Shown here one piece after another: positions 6,873 through 13,622 of a DNA stretch of 45,851 nucleotides. The number at the start of each line of letters is the position of its first letter. Within the stretch, counting starts at the first letter, position 1. The stretch covers positions 1-45,851 of the IMG/VR virus record IMGVR_UViG_3300017605_000361; one strand, written 5' to 3'. Position numbers and translations under genes: made by a program. Under the pieces are notes generated by a model that was not told the origin of the DNA, did not search any database, and worked only from the letters and a program-made list of their open reading frames with translations. The stretch comes from a virus.

Positions 6873-6927
6873 AGCCCATTGGCGTATAGTCATTGGTGAG
6901 GGGCAGAGCGCCCCACTGAAGGGACCA
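6861..6927 (+). promoter_or_regulatory. Promoter, leader hairpin and GAAGGGACCA
   Basis: TAGCGC (6861-6866), an 18-nt spacer and TATAGT (6885-6890) after TTGGCG. The leader stem GGGGC/GCCCC (6900-6904 with 6910-6914) precedes GAAGGGACCA (6918-6927). It serves the gene at 6933. Confidence 0.6.
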
Positions 6928-6932
6928 AGCTG

Positions 6933-7127
6933 ATGATGACCGGAGCGCGGAACATCCTGGACCGCATCGAGGCGCTGACCTACGATGACCACACGTTCGA
7001 TCTGGCGCGGGACGCGATGGGCGACGCGGAGATCCACGATGGCCTCCGCGAGAGCTACATGCGGGTCAAGGACGCCAACGGTGACGAGTTCTACGTGATC
7101 GTCAAGGCCGTGGAGCCCACGGTCTGA
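6933..7127 (+). CDS. Hypothetical small acidic protein (64 aa)
   Basis: Two ATGs (6933, 6936) follow the leader; the first is used here. The product is acidic and soluble with a beta-rich C-terminus ('EFYVIVKAVEPTV') after a helical, Asp-rich N-terminus. No family is recognised. Its own promoter, leader and terminator mark it as an independent early unit. Confidence 0.65.
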   Translation: MMTGARNILDRIEALTYDDHTFDLARDAMGDAEIHDGLRESYMRVKDANGDEFYVIVKAVEPTV

Positions 7128-7136
7128 CCTGGAGCG

Positions 7137-7160
7137 CCGGGGCGGAGAGATCCGCCCCGG
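7137..7160 (+). terminator. Hairpin terminator
   Basis: A 9-bp perfect stem (CCGGGGCGG 7137-7145 with 7152-7160), extendable by one A-T pair, followed by TCCCCC. It closes the single-gene unit upstream. Confidence 0.7.
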
Positions 7161-7165
7161 TCCCC

Positions 7166-7230
7166 CAGCGAGGACTACCGGCAGTGGAGTACGATCAGGA
7201 TCGGCCGGAGAGAGCGGCCGGAAGGGACCA
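7166..7230 (+). promoter_or_regulatory. Promoter, leader hairpin and GAAGGGACCA
   Basis: CAGCGA (7166-7171), an 18-nt spacer and TACGAT (7190-7195). The stem CGGCCG/CGGCCG (7202-7207 with 7215-7220) closes GAGAGAG and abuts GAAGGGACCA (7221-7230). It serves the gene at 7234. Confidence 0.55.
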
Positions 7231-7233
7231 GAG

Positions 7234-7452
7234 ATGACACGCGAGGAATTCATCCAGAAGCTCCAGGCGAAAGCAGCCACCCACACCGAGTGCCGCGCGG
7301 ATGATGGCGAGCACGCCTGCTACGATGGCCAGTGGACCCTCCACGGGCCGCACGACTACGAGGTCCTGAGGGCCAACTGGCGCGGAGGCGGTAAGGGCAT
7401 CGTCCACTGCCCCGGGAAGACTCCGGAGACGGTGCTGGGAGGCCAGGTATGA
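7234..7452 (+). CDS. Hypothetical protein (72 aa)
   Basis: ATG 7234 follows the leader directly. The product contains three Cys and several His residues ('HTECRADDGEHACYDGQW' and a C-terminal 'HCPG'), an arrangement that could bind zinc. There is no membrane segment. Its stop overlaps the next start (ATGA), so the pair is translationally coupled. No family is recognised. Confidence 0.65.
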   Translation: MTREEFIQKLQAKAATHTECRADDGEHACYDGQWTLHGPHDYEVLRANWRGGGKGIVHCPGKTPETVLGGQV

Positions 7453-7643
7453 CACGGCCGCTGATCGGAGACCTCTCCATCACCATGGATGACGGGACGG
7501 TGCTCACCGCCCGGACCGACGTGGCGCTGGCCGAGAAGTGGGCCGCGTTTGTCTACGGCGAGCGGTGGAGCACGATGACGTTCGGCGAGCGGACGCGCGA
7601 AACGTCCGACGCACTCCGTGAACTGCGGAGGGCTGCGAGCTGA
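7449..7643 (+). CDS. Hypothetical protein (64 aa)
   Basis: ATG overlaps the previous TGA. A short beta-rich N-terminus ('LSITMDDGTVLTAR') is followed by a helical, Arg-rich C-terminus. It is the second gene of a two-gene unit that ends at the hairpin 7655-7678. The function is unknown. Confidence 0.6.
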   Translation: MTRPLIGDLSITMDDGTVLTARTDVALAEKWAAFVYGERWSTMTFGERTRETSDALRELRRAAS

Positions 7644-7654
7644 GTCCGGAGGGT

Positions 7655-7678
7655 GCGGCTGGGCGAGATCCCAGCCGC
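7655..7678 (+). terminator. Hairpin terminator
   Basis: A 9-bp perfect stem (GCGGCTGGG 7655-7663 with 7670-7678) with loop CGAGAT, 11 nt after the stop. Confidence 0.7.
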
Positions 7679-7699
7679 TCCCAGGTAGCTCAGACCGGC

Positions 7700-7751
7700 T
7701 TGACCTAGAGCAATGGCTACCTACTTAATTCGTAGGAATTGGAAGGGACCA
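7700..7751 (+). promoter_or_regulatory. TTGACC promoter overlapped by dyad element copy 3, with GAAGGGACCA
   Basis: TTGACC (7700-7705) and TACTTA (7722-7727) are spaced by 16 nt, close to a housekeeping-type promoter and unlike the TAGCGGCA class. The dyad element (7721-7742, inverse of CCAATTCCTACGAA) covers the -10, so a bound protein should block transcription. GAAGGGACCA is at 7742-7751, without a leader hairpin. Confidence 0.5.
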
Positions 7752-7756
7752 GGCAA

Positions 7757-8563
7757 ATGGCGACCACCACTGCCAACAAGCACGGACTCCGCGCCGCAGC
7801 GACGGAGCGACGCAACCGGCACGCCCAGCGCACTCCGCTGCCGCCCAAGCCGGGCGTGGTCGAGGAGGCGCGTGAGGCCATCGAGGAGGCGCAGGCCCTT
7901 CTCGTGGACGCTGCCCAGTCGGACGACCGGAGCCACAGCAAGGCCCAGGCGTTCGCTGAGAAGGCCATAGCGGCCAAATGGGATGTGTCTTTGGACGCCT
8001 CCGGGCACGGCGTGGAGCTAACCGCGACGCGCGGAGCCGAGACCATCGTCCAGGCGTGGTCGGACGGCGTGTGGCAGTACCCTGCCAGCTTCTACGCGCA
8101 CGGCGACCGGAACACCAAGCCGCGCAACGCCTCCGGGGCGGCCAAGCTCCTCCTCCGCTCGCCGGAGGACGCTGCGGCGGAGGCGGGCAAGGTGGCGTCC
8201 AACCGGCACTTCCGCAAGTCGGAGCCCAAGGACATCGTGGAGAAGCTGGAGGTGGCCCAGAAGCACCTCCCGTTCGATCCGGCCCTTGCGCCGGATGAGA
8301 TGGTGCTGGCGATGCTGACCGGCCAGGCGCTCCAGTGGTACAACCGGCTCAGCCGGGGCACCGAGTCGGCCATCGTGGGCCGGAAGGGCGCGCGGATGAG
8401 TCTGACTGCGAGCGGCGAGCGCGTGGTGACGTTCTGCTGCCCGGCGACCGGTTACCGGTCCTGCCTCGTGACGGCCATCCTCAAGGTGGGTCGCGGACAC
8501 CGCCGGACCAAGGGCCAGAGTGACGCGCTGGGCGGCACCGACGCGGTTGAGTTGGAGGACTGA
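7757..8563 (+). CDS. Hypothetical early protein (268 aa)
   Basis: ATG 7757 lies 5 nt after the leader motif. The N-terminal ~50 residues are basic and disordered-looking, followed by an Ala/Glu-rich helix (~38-75) and an alpha/beta region with beta strands around 'ETIVQAWSDGVWQYPASFY'. Near the C-terminus 'RVVTFCCPATGYRSCLVTAIL' holds three Cys. I do not recognise a family. It is the first gene of a four-gene unit extending to the terminator at 9308 and is probably controlled by the operator-like element upstream. Confidence 0.65.
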   Translation: MATTTANKHGLRAAATERRNRHAQRTPLPPKPGVVEEAREAIEEAQALLVDAAQSDDRSHSKAQAFAEKAIAAKWDVSLDASGHGVELTATRGAETIVQAWSDGVWQYPASFYAHGDRNTKPRNASGAAKLLLRSPEDAAAEAGKVASNRHFRKSEPKDIVEKLEVAQKHLPFDPALAPDEMVLAMLTGQALQWYNRLSRGTESAIVGRKGARMSLTASGERVVTFCCPATGYRSCLVTAILKVGRGHRRTKGQSDALGGTDAVELED

Positions 8564-8564
8564 G

Positions 8565-8765
8565 ATGCCCAGTTGGCAGGCAGAGACCTCCAAGTCCACG
8601 TACGAGCGCATCGCCACCATCGCGGAGGCGCTGCCCGAGACCAAGCGCGAGGAGTTCTCCACCTTGCTCGACGACTTGCAGCGCACCACGCTCGGACCGG
8701 AGGCCATCCGGCTCGTGTCGATCCGGCGCTGGCTCGCGGACGCCGGTTGGCCGGTGTCGCGATGA
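8565..8765 (+). CDS. Hypothetical small helical protein (66 aa)
   Basis: ATG 8565 follows the previous stop by one base, with GTTGGAGGAC as the ribosome site. The protein is almost wholly helical and acidic/basic mixed, with no Cys. Second gene of the unit that begins at 7757. The function is unknown. Confidence 0.6.
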   Translation: MPSWQAETSKSTYERIATIAEALPETKREEFSTLLDDLQRTTLGPEAIRLVSIRRWLADAGWPVSR

Positions 8766-9037
8766 CCGGACCGCTGCGGGTGCAGGTGACGCTGGGAGAC
8801 TTCCGGCGCAAGACGGCGGACCTGCCGGACGACACGGCGCTGTTCATCGAATACGAGGACTGCTCGGACTTCTATGAGATCAGCGCGCCCAGCATGCGCT
8901 ACCTCCCGGCCGCGCTCGATGCGCCTCCGGCGCTCACGTTCGGAGGCGGGCAGATGTGCGATGAGGAGCATTACCTCATCTCGCGTCTCGACGTGTACCT
9001 GGACTGCGGCGATTGGAATGCGGGGCTGAAGCCATGA
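8762..9037 (+). CDS. Hypothetical protein (91 aa)
   Basis: ATG overlaps the previous TGA. The product begins with a beta-strand pattern ('LRVQVTLGDFRRKTADLPDD') reminiscent of short phage proteins that contain an ordered beta hairpin, and is acidic overall. Third gene of the unit. The family is not recognised. Confidence 0.6.
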   Translation: MTGPLRVQVTLGDFRRKTADLPDDTALFIEYEDCSDFYEISAPSMRYLPAALDAPPALTFGGGQMCDEEHYLISRLDVYLDCGDWNAGLKP

Positions 9038-9294
9038 CCCACGACGAGGATTGCCCCAGATCCGGCAAGTGGTTCAAGAGCGAGGAGTGCCGCCGCTTTT
9101 CGACGGACGGCACGGCAATGGGCGCGATGATTGCGCACCAAATGGGTACAACGGACGAGGATGAGATCAAGCGAATGATTGAGGAGGAGGATCGCAACAA
9201 TAGGAGGCAGGCATTGACCGGAATGGAGGAGGAGCAAGCGGAATGGGAAAGCGACGCTGACGTACTGGAATCGGGGTGGCACCTATTCCACTGA
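9034..9294 (+). CDS. Hypothetical acidic protein (86 aa)
   Basis: ATG overlaps the previous stop. The protein is rich in Glu, Asp and Met, largely helical, with Cys at residues 7 and 19. Its gene uses A/T-ending codons more than its neighbours, which may signal recent acquisition. It is the last gene before a textbook terminator. Confidence 0.6.
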   Translation: MTHDEDCPRSGKWFKSEECRRFSTDGTAMGAMIAHQMGTTDEDEIKRMIEEEDRNNRRQALTGMEEEQAEWESDADVLESGWHLFH

Positions 9295-9307
9295 AAAGAA
9301 TCTTGTA

Positions 9308-9345
9308 AAAAGATGGCATGCCAAGTAGACGGCATGCCATCTTTT
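9308..9345 (+). terminator. Intrinsic terminator with T-run
   Basis: A 15-bp perfect stem (AAAAGATGGCATGCC 9308-9322 with 9331-9345) whose right arm ends in TTTT, the classic form and unusually AT-rich for this genome. Its loop holds TAGAC, the start of the next promoter's -35. Confidence 0.85.
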
Positions 9346-9396
9346 GGCGTATGGTAATTGTAGTGGGGCGAGAGAGCGCCCCGGATGAAGGGACCA
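9326..9396 (+). promoter_or_regulatory. Promoter, leader hairpin and GAAGGGACCA for the SpdB-like gene
   Basis: TAGACG (9326-9331, in the terminator loop), an 18-nt spacer and TATGGT (9350-9355) after TTGGCG. The stem GGGGCG/CGCCCC (9365-9370 with 9377-9382) closes AGAGAG; GAAGGGACCA is at 9387-9396. Confidence 0.6.
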
Positions 9397-9397
9397 A

Positions 9398-9859
9398 ATG
9401 ATGACCGCCAAGCTTTCCCCCGCAGCCCGCAAGGCCCGCACCGCGCGCCGGACCTCCACCGCGACTTTCGCCACTGGCGTCCTTGTCTCGCTCGCCGCCA
9501 ACGTCTACGCCTCCGAGCACACCCCGATCGGCATCGCCGTCGGGCTGTGGGTGCCGGTCGCGTTCCTGCTCTCGATGGCGATGCTGGAGAACGTTCCCGC
9601 CAAGGGCACCGCCGGTAAGATCCGCTTCGCAGCCATCCTCTTCCTGGCTCTGGTGGCGGGCTGGACCTCCTACTGGCACCTGGTCGAGGTGGCGCTGGAC
9701 GGCGGAGCGGACCAGATCACCGCCCACCTCCTCCCCCTGACCGTGGACGTGATGATGGCGCTCGCCGGACCGGGCATGAAGCGGAAGGCTGCCGCTCCGG
9801 CGCGCCGGGCGCAGACCGCCAAGCCCAGCAACGTCCGGTCGATCCGCAAGGCGGCCTGA
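9398..9859 (+). CDS. DUF2637/SpdB-like membrane protein (153 aa)
   Basis: Tandem ATGs (9398, 9401) follow the leader. After a basic N-terminus, hydrophobic segments at ~27-43, ~50-67 and ~78-95 are followed by 'SYWHLVEVA' and 'LLPLTVDVMM', the pattern of DUF2637, a family that includes Streptomyces plasmid spread protein SpdB. The C-terminal ~30 residues are basic and probably cytoplasmic. In plasmids such proteins aid intramycelial spread; why a phage needs one is unclear. It is transcribed alone. Confidence 0.75.
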   Translation: MMTAKLSPAARKARTARRTSTATFATGVLVSLAANVYASEHTPIGIAVGLWVPVAFLLSMAMLENVPAKGTAGKIRFAAILFLALVAGWTSYWHLVEVALDGGADQITAHLLPLTVDVMMALAGPGMKRKAAAPARRAQTAKPSNVRSIRKAA

Positions 9860-9868
9860 GTCAAGATC

Positions 9869-9900
9869 GGTGCCAGGTCCGGGTAGACGGACCTGGCACC
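9869..9900 (+). terminator. Hairpin terminator overlapping the next promoter
   Basis: A 13-bp perfect stem (GGTGCCAGGTCCG 9869-9881 with 9888-9900) with loop GGTAGA. The -35 TAGACG of the next gene (9884-9889) starts in the loop. Confidence 0.75.
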
Positions 9901-9939
9901 AATGGCGTAGAGTTGACCTTACCAACGAGGAAGGGACCA
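9884..9939 (+). promoter_or_regulatory. Promoter and GAAGGGACCA site
   Basis: TAGACG (9884-9889), an 18-nt spacer and TAGAGT (9908-9913) after ATGGCG. The leader lacks a hairpin but keeps GAAGGGACCA (9930-9939) before ATG 9945. Confidence 0.6.
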
Positions 9940-9944
9940 AGACG

Positions 9945-10217
9945 ATGGCCAAGCTCACCGCTCTCCAGCCGCTCACCGACAAGCTCTACAACGATGCCAA
10001 CAAGGCGCAGGATTACGACCGGCTGGCCGAGTCGGTGTTCCGGGGCGCTCGCGCCAAGGTCGTGCTGACCGGCGGCCAGGTCCTCCAGGGCAAGATCACC
10101 GCGATCATGAACCAGGGCTTCAACGGCCAGCAGGTCCAGATCCGCGTCACCACCAAGGGCGAGCACTTCGGCCAGATCCGCCAGGCGCGGATCGACCGGG
10201 TGCGCGTTTGGGCCTGA
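9945..10217 (+). CDS. Small basic beta-rich protein (90 aa)
   Basis: The N-terminal helix (~1-30) is followed by a strand-rich half ('KVVLTGGQVLQGKITAI', 'QQVQIRVTT', 'ARIDRVRVW') that looks like a small beta-barrel of SH3, KOW or Sm type, folds that often bind nucleic acids. No cysteines are present. The family is not recognised. It forms a single-gene early unit flanked by terminators. Confidence 0.65.
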   Translation: MAKLTALQPLTDKLYNDANKAQDYDRLAESVFRGARAKVVLTGGQVLQGKITAIMNQGFNGQQVQIRVTTKGEHFGQIRQARIDRVRVWA

Positions 10218-10225
10218 CAGAGCGA

Positions 10226-10252
10226 GCGCCCCGGGGTACCGCCCCGGGGCGC
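10226..10252 (+). terminator. Hairpin terminator overlapping the next promoter
   Basis: An 11-bp perfect stem (GCGCCCCGGGG 10226-10236 with 10242-10252) with loop TACCG, which also begins the weak -35 of the next unit. Confidence 0.75.
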
Positions 10253-10299
10253 ATTGGCGTACAGTCAACGACGGACCAACCGAGCGACTGAAGGGACCA
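10237..10299 (+). promoter_or_regulatory. Promoter and GAAGGGACCA site
   Basis: TACCGC (10237-10242), a 17-nt spacer and TACAGT (10260-10265) after TTGGCG. There is no leader hairpin; CTGAAGGGACCAAC (10288-10301) pairs for 14 nt with the candidate antisense RNA. Confidence 0.55.
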
Positions 10300-10304
10300 A
10301 CGCG

Positions 10305-10505
10305 ATGACCAGGATCGAGATCCTCACCGAGCAGGCCAAAGGCTATGACGAGGGGATGCTGCTGGAGGCCATGGACATGGCCACGGACGCCGACGAGGTC
10401 CGGGTGCTGGAGCTGGAGCTTGACGCTCGCACCAACCCGTTCCTCAACGCCAAGACCGAGCGTTCCCTGCTCGGTGACCTGCTCGCCGGACGGAGGATCT
10501 TCTGA
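10305..10505 (+). CDS. Hypothetical acidic helical protein (66 aa)
   Basis: ATG 10305 follows the leader. The protein is short, acidic and entirely helical with a repeated Leu/Glu pattern ('VLELELDARTNPFLNAK'). It is the first gene of a run (10305-12934) that leads into the SNF2 helicase, so it may be co-transcribed with it. The function is unknown. Confidence 0.6.
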   Translation: MTRIEILTEQAKGYDEGMLLEAMDMATDADEVRVLELELDARTNPFLNAKTERSLLGDLLAGRRIF

Positions 10506-10681
10506 TGCGCACGATGGAGCGCCCGTTGCAGCACCTCTCCGCTGCTCGGCGGATCAACCCGGCCAAGGTCACCCGTATCCTCGCGCAGTGCGCCAATCAC
10601 CTGGAGAACGGCTGGCCAGTCCAGGAGGCGCACCGCGTCCGGGACAACGCGCTCCGCTTGATCGTGGTGACCGGCGAATGA
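10505..10681 (+). CDS. Hypothetical small basic protein (58 aa)
   Basis: ATG 10505 overlaps the preceding TGA by one base, with CGGAGGATC upstream. The product is basic and helical ('RRINPAKVTRILAQCANHL'), ending in a strand 'ALRLIVVTGE'. Its stop overlaps the next ATG (ATGA). The tight coupling on both sides supports a real gene. The function is unknown. Confidence 0.55.
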   Translation: MRTMERPLQHLSAARRINPAKVTRILAQCANHLENGWPVQEAHRVRDNALRLIVVTGE

Positions 10682-10812
10682 GCGCGGCCTGGCACATGCT
10701 GACCGGTATCGTTACCGGCTTGACCGCTCACCCGGTCGTTCCGCTTTGCGGAGCATTCCTCATCACGTCGCTCGCTATCGCCGCAATTGTCGGAGAGGTG
10801 AAAAGGAAGTGA
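10678..10812 (+). CDS. Small membrane protein (44 aa)
   Basis: ATG overlaps the previous stop, and its own TGA overlaps the GTG of the helicase gene. Nearly the whole protein is hydrophobic (one long or two short helices) with a basic end 'EVKRK'. It is one of several single-pass microproteins placed directly beside replication genes in this phage. Confidence 0.55.
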   Translation: MSAAWHMLTGIVTGLTAHPVVPLCGAFLITSLAIAAIVGEVKRK

Positions 10813-12758
10813 AGGCCAATGAGGTTCGCGTGGAGCGCGCGGGCAACCGGATCTACGTGGCGAGCCTGACGCCAACTCCCGGACTCAACGTCCACGTGCC
10901 CGGCGCATACTGGAGCGAGACGAAAGGCGTTTGGACCGTTCCACTGGACCTCGCCACCTGTCGCCTCCTCCGTGACCGATTCGGCAAGCGTCTGGTGATC
11001 GGTCCGGCACTCACCTCCTGGGCTAAGGAGGAGAAGGCAACGCGAGCGCGGATGGATGAGCTCGCAGCCGCTGCCGATGCGGATCTCTTCCTGCTCCCGG
11101 AGGTAGCTCCGGCGCTATTCGCAGCCACTAACGACCGGACCTTCCAGCGCGCCGGTATCCGCTTCATTGTGGACTCGCGCGGCCGGGATGACCGGCGACG
11201 TTCGCTGCTGGCGGACACGGTTGGTCTGGGAAAGACGCTCCAGGCAATCGGCGCGGTGATGGAGAGCGGCGAGCCTGGCCCCTACCTCGTGGTATGTCCC
11301 AAGACGCCGGTGCTCAGCACCTGGCAGCCGGAGATCAAGAAGTGGCTCGGCGATGGCGCGCGAGTGATCACGCTTCCCGACCAGAAGGTCAAGCGGACCT
11401 CCATTCTGCAGGCGCTCGCGTCAGACCAATCCAGGAACCCAGCTGCATTGGCCCGTACGTGGCTCGTGGTCAACCCGGAGGTAGTCCGGACGCAAACGTG
11501 GTGGATCTGTGGGCGGTGTGGCGCTAAGACCAAGTACAAGGCCGGTATGGTCCAGGAGCTGGACGAGTGCGGCCACGAGAAGGATCGCGCCACCAAGATC
11601 CGGCACGACCACGCGTTCAACTCGCTCTTTGAGATGGAGTGGGGCGCAGTCATCGCAGACGAGTCGGACCAGTCGCTGATCCGCAAGACCGGCACCCCCA
11701 ACTTGCGTCGGCGCGGCATGGAGATGCTGCGGGACCTCGTGCGGCCGTCCGGCATCCGCCTGGCGATCAGCGGCACGCCGTTCCGCTCCAAGCCGCACCA
11801 GATCTGGTCCACCCTCAACTGGCTGGACCCGGTACGTTGGGGATCCAAGTGGAACTTCCTTGGCAAGTTCTGGCAGTTGGGCGGGTACTCCGGCTACACG
11901 GTTGGCGACTTCATCGAGGGTCGCGAGGAGTTGCTGATTGATGAGCTACGGGACGTGATGATCCGCCGGACGCGGGACATGGTGCGGGATGACTTCCCGG
12001 ACAAGGACTACCCGTCCAACGTTACCGAGGACTCCGGCCTGACCAAGGGCATCTACCTCCCGATGTCCGAGAAGCAGCGCAAGGCGTACGAGCAGATGGA
12101 ACGGGAGGGCGAGGCGCTGATTGCTGGCGGCTCACTCCAGGCCATCGGCGTGCTCGCTGAGCTCACGCGTCTCAAACAGTTCGCCAACGCTCCCGGGTGG
12201 ATCGATCAGGATGGGGAGTTCCATCCCCTCCCGGAGGGCAACAAGTACGAGTGGATCGCTGACTTCATGGAGCAGCTGGGCTTTCCGGACCGCCCGGCGA
12301 CCAAGCTGGTCATCGCCTCGCAGTTCACCCAGCTCCTCAACGTGTTTGCGGAGGGGATGGCCAAGCAGTTCGGCGGCAAGGTCCGGCACGCGATGATCAC
12401 CGGCGAGACCAAGCACCGCGAGCGCGTCATTGAGGAGTTCGAGGACACCGAGTCTGACCTGAATCTGTTGTGGATCAACACGATTGCTGGCGGCTCCTCG
12501 ATCACGCCCGATGCGGCGGAGATCATGGTGGTGCTCGACGAGACCTGGGTGGCGGACGAGCAGGAGCAGCTGGAAGGCCGGATCGACAACCGCCAGCCGG
12601 AGCGCCGTATTGTCCCCAGGTCCTACTACTACCTGCGGTCGTTTGGCACCGTCCAGGAGGGCATCGCTCGCGCTAACGCTGCCGCCAAGGCGCGTGGCGA
12701 GCGTATCCTCAACGGTGCGGCAATCGCCCGACAGGCCAAGGAGATCATGCACCGATGA
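10809..12758 (+). CDS. SNF2/SWI2-family (superfamily 2) helicase-like ATPase (649 aa)
   Basis: GTG 10809 overlaps the preceding stop. The ATPase core shows motif I 'DTVGLGKT' (136-143), motif II 'DESD' (D284, E285; DEAH/DESH-like) and motif III 'ISGTPFRS', followed by a C-terminal helicase lobe with 'LNLLWINTIAGGSSI' and 'VLDETW'. A zinc-ribbon-like insertion (C234, C237 and a later Cys-Gly-His) interrupts lobe 1. Such phage proteins translocate on double-stranded DNA and are thought to help replication, recombination or transcription. No nuclease domain is fused. Confidence 0.88.
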   Translation: MKANEVRVERAGNRIYVASLTPTPGLNVHVPGAYWSETKGVWTVPLDLATCRLLRDRFGKRLVIGPALTSWAKEEKATRARMDELAAAADADLFLLPEVAPALFAATNDRTFQRAGIRFIVDSRGRDDRRRSLLADTVGLGKTLQAIGAVMESGEPGPYLVVCPKTPVLSTWQPEIKKWLGDGARVITLPDQKVKRTSILQALASDQSRNPAALARTWLVVNPEVVRTQTWWICGRCGAKTKYKAGMVQELDECGHEKDRATKIRHDHAFNSLFEMEWGAVIADESDQSLIRKTGTPNLRRRGMEMLRDLVRPSGIRLAISGTPFRSKPHQIWSTLNWLDPVRWGSKWNFLGKFWQLGGYSGYTVGDFIEGREELLIDELRDVMIRRTRDMVRDDFPDKDYPSNVTEDSGLTKGIYLPMSEKQRKAYEQMEREGEALIAGGSLQAIGVLAELTRLKQFANAPGWIDQDGEFHPLPEGNKYEWIADFMEQLGFPDRPATKLVIASQFTQLLNVFAEGMAKQFGGKVRHAMITGETKHRERVIEEFEDTESDLNLLWINTIAGGSSITPDAAEIMVVLDETWVADEQEQLEGRIDNRQPERRIVPRSYYYLRSFGTVQEGIARANAAAKARGERILNGAAIARQAKEIMHR

Positions 12759-12934
12759 GCATCTTGATCACGGTCGCGCTCGCCGCGCTGGCAGCCTTCC
12801 TCGGTTGGTTCGCCGGACGGCGCTGGGAGCGCGGCCGGATCGAGCTGGAGCGCGAGGCCCATATGGAGGCTGCCGCCAAGCGCGGCGAGCGGAACGGTTC
12901 GGTCCGAATGAAGACAATCCAAATCCGTCGGTAG
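12755..12934 (+). CDS. Small membrane-anchored protein (59 aa)
   Basis: ATG overlaps the helicase stop (ATGA). An N-terminal hydrophobic helix (~2-20) is followed by a strongly charged, basic cytoplasmic tail. It might tether something to the membrane, but no function is known. It ends just before the next promoter. Confidence 0.55.
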   Translation: MSILITVALAALAAFLGWFAGRRWERGRIELEREAHMEAAAKRGERNGSVRMKTIQIRR

Positions 12935-12940
12935 CGCGAT

Positions 12941-12969
12941 TATCGGCAACCCAACCGCTGGGGTAAGCT
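12941..12969 (+). promoter_or_regulatory. Promoter: TATCGGCA-N15-TAAGCT
   Basis: TATCGGCA (12941-12948) is a one-base variant of TAGCGGCA, and the 15-nt gap to TAAGCT (12964-12969) is the same as at other copies. The downstream ribosome site is CAACCAAGGAGC rather than GAAGGGACCA. Confidence 0.55.
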
Positions 12970-13008
12970 CATCCGAGCGAGACAGAGCAACCAACCAAGG
13001 AGCTACAA

Positions 13009-13524
13009 ATGACCGACACGGTCGAGCAGGACGAGGAACTGGACTACACCTACCCGCTGGGCCAGCCGCCCACGCCGCTCCAGGCCCGGATGGGCGAGTG
13101 GCTGATGAGCGAGGCGGTCGGCTACGACCCCAACGCCGCCAAGTCCAAGCGTGAGGCGTTCCTGGAGGGCGTGCGGCTGTGCATCGCGCTGCGCATCCCC
13201 TACCAGGCGAGCGACCACAACAAGGAGGCCACCGCCCAGGAGCGTGCCGACCGCGAGCAGGCCCGTGCGGAGGCGGCAGCGGAGCGCGAGCGGAAGCGTG
13301 CGGAGCGCGCGGCAGCGGCGGCCAAGACGCCGGAGCCGGAGCCGGTGGCCGAGCAGCCCGCCACCGCCAAGCCCGCCAAGCGTGCCGGCAAGCCCGCCAA
13401 GTCCACCACCGCCGCTCCGGCCGCGCCCGCAGCCGCTCCGGCCGCCACCCGTCCGGCCGCGCGCCGTGCCGCGCCCCGGCGTGCGCCCGCTGCGGCGGCC
13501 ACCTCGGGTGACGCCCCGTTCTGA
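13009..13524 (+). CDS. Protein with Ala/Lys/Pro-rich histone-H1-like tail (171 aa)
   Basis: ATG 13009 follows CAAGGAGC. Residues 1-65 form a small acidic domain ('YPLGQPPTPLQARMGEWL'), residues ~75-105 a charged helix, and ~110-165 a low-complexity tail of Ala, Pro, Lys, Thr and Arg with 'KPAKRAGKPAKS', like the C-terminal tails of H1-like and HupB-type proteins. The tail suggests binding to DNA or another polyanion. It ends with 'GDAPF', an acidic/hydrophobic end reminiscent of SSB tips. The function is inferred only. Confidence 0.7.
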   Translation: MTDTVEQDEELDYTYPLGQPPTPLQARMGEWLMSEAVGYDPNAAKSKREAFLEGVRLCIALRIPYQASDHNKEATAQERADREQARAEAAAERERKRAERAAAAAKTPEPEPVAEQPATAKPAKRAGKPAKSTTAAPAAPAAAPAATRPAARRAAPRRAPAAAATSGDAPF

Positions 13525-13537
13525 TCCACCGATGACC

Positions 13538-13575
13538 CCCGGCCGTCCTGTCATTCCCCGTGCAGGACGGCCGGG
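13538..13575 (+). terminator. Hairpin terminator
   Basis: A 13-bp perfect stem (CCCGGCCGTCCTG 13538-13550 with 13563-13575) followed by CCATTTTACC. Confidence 0.8.
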
Positions 13576-13585
13576 CCATTTTACC

Positions 13586-13619
13586 GGAACCTAGTTCGTA
13601 TGAATTGCTGAAGGGACCA
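13586..13619 (+). promoter_or_regulatory. Dyad operator-like element copy 4 with GAAGGGACCA
   Basis: 13586-13608 is the reverse complement of CAATTCATACGAAC plus flanks, as in copies 1-3, and it sits two bases before GAAGGGACCA (13610-13619). TTTACC (13580-13585) may be a -35; the -10 would fall inside the dyad. It controls the unit that starts at 13623. Confidence 0.5.
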
Positions 13620-13622
13620 AAC

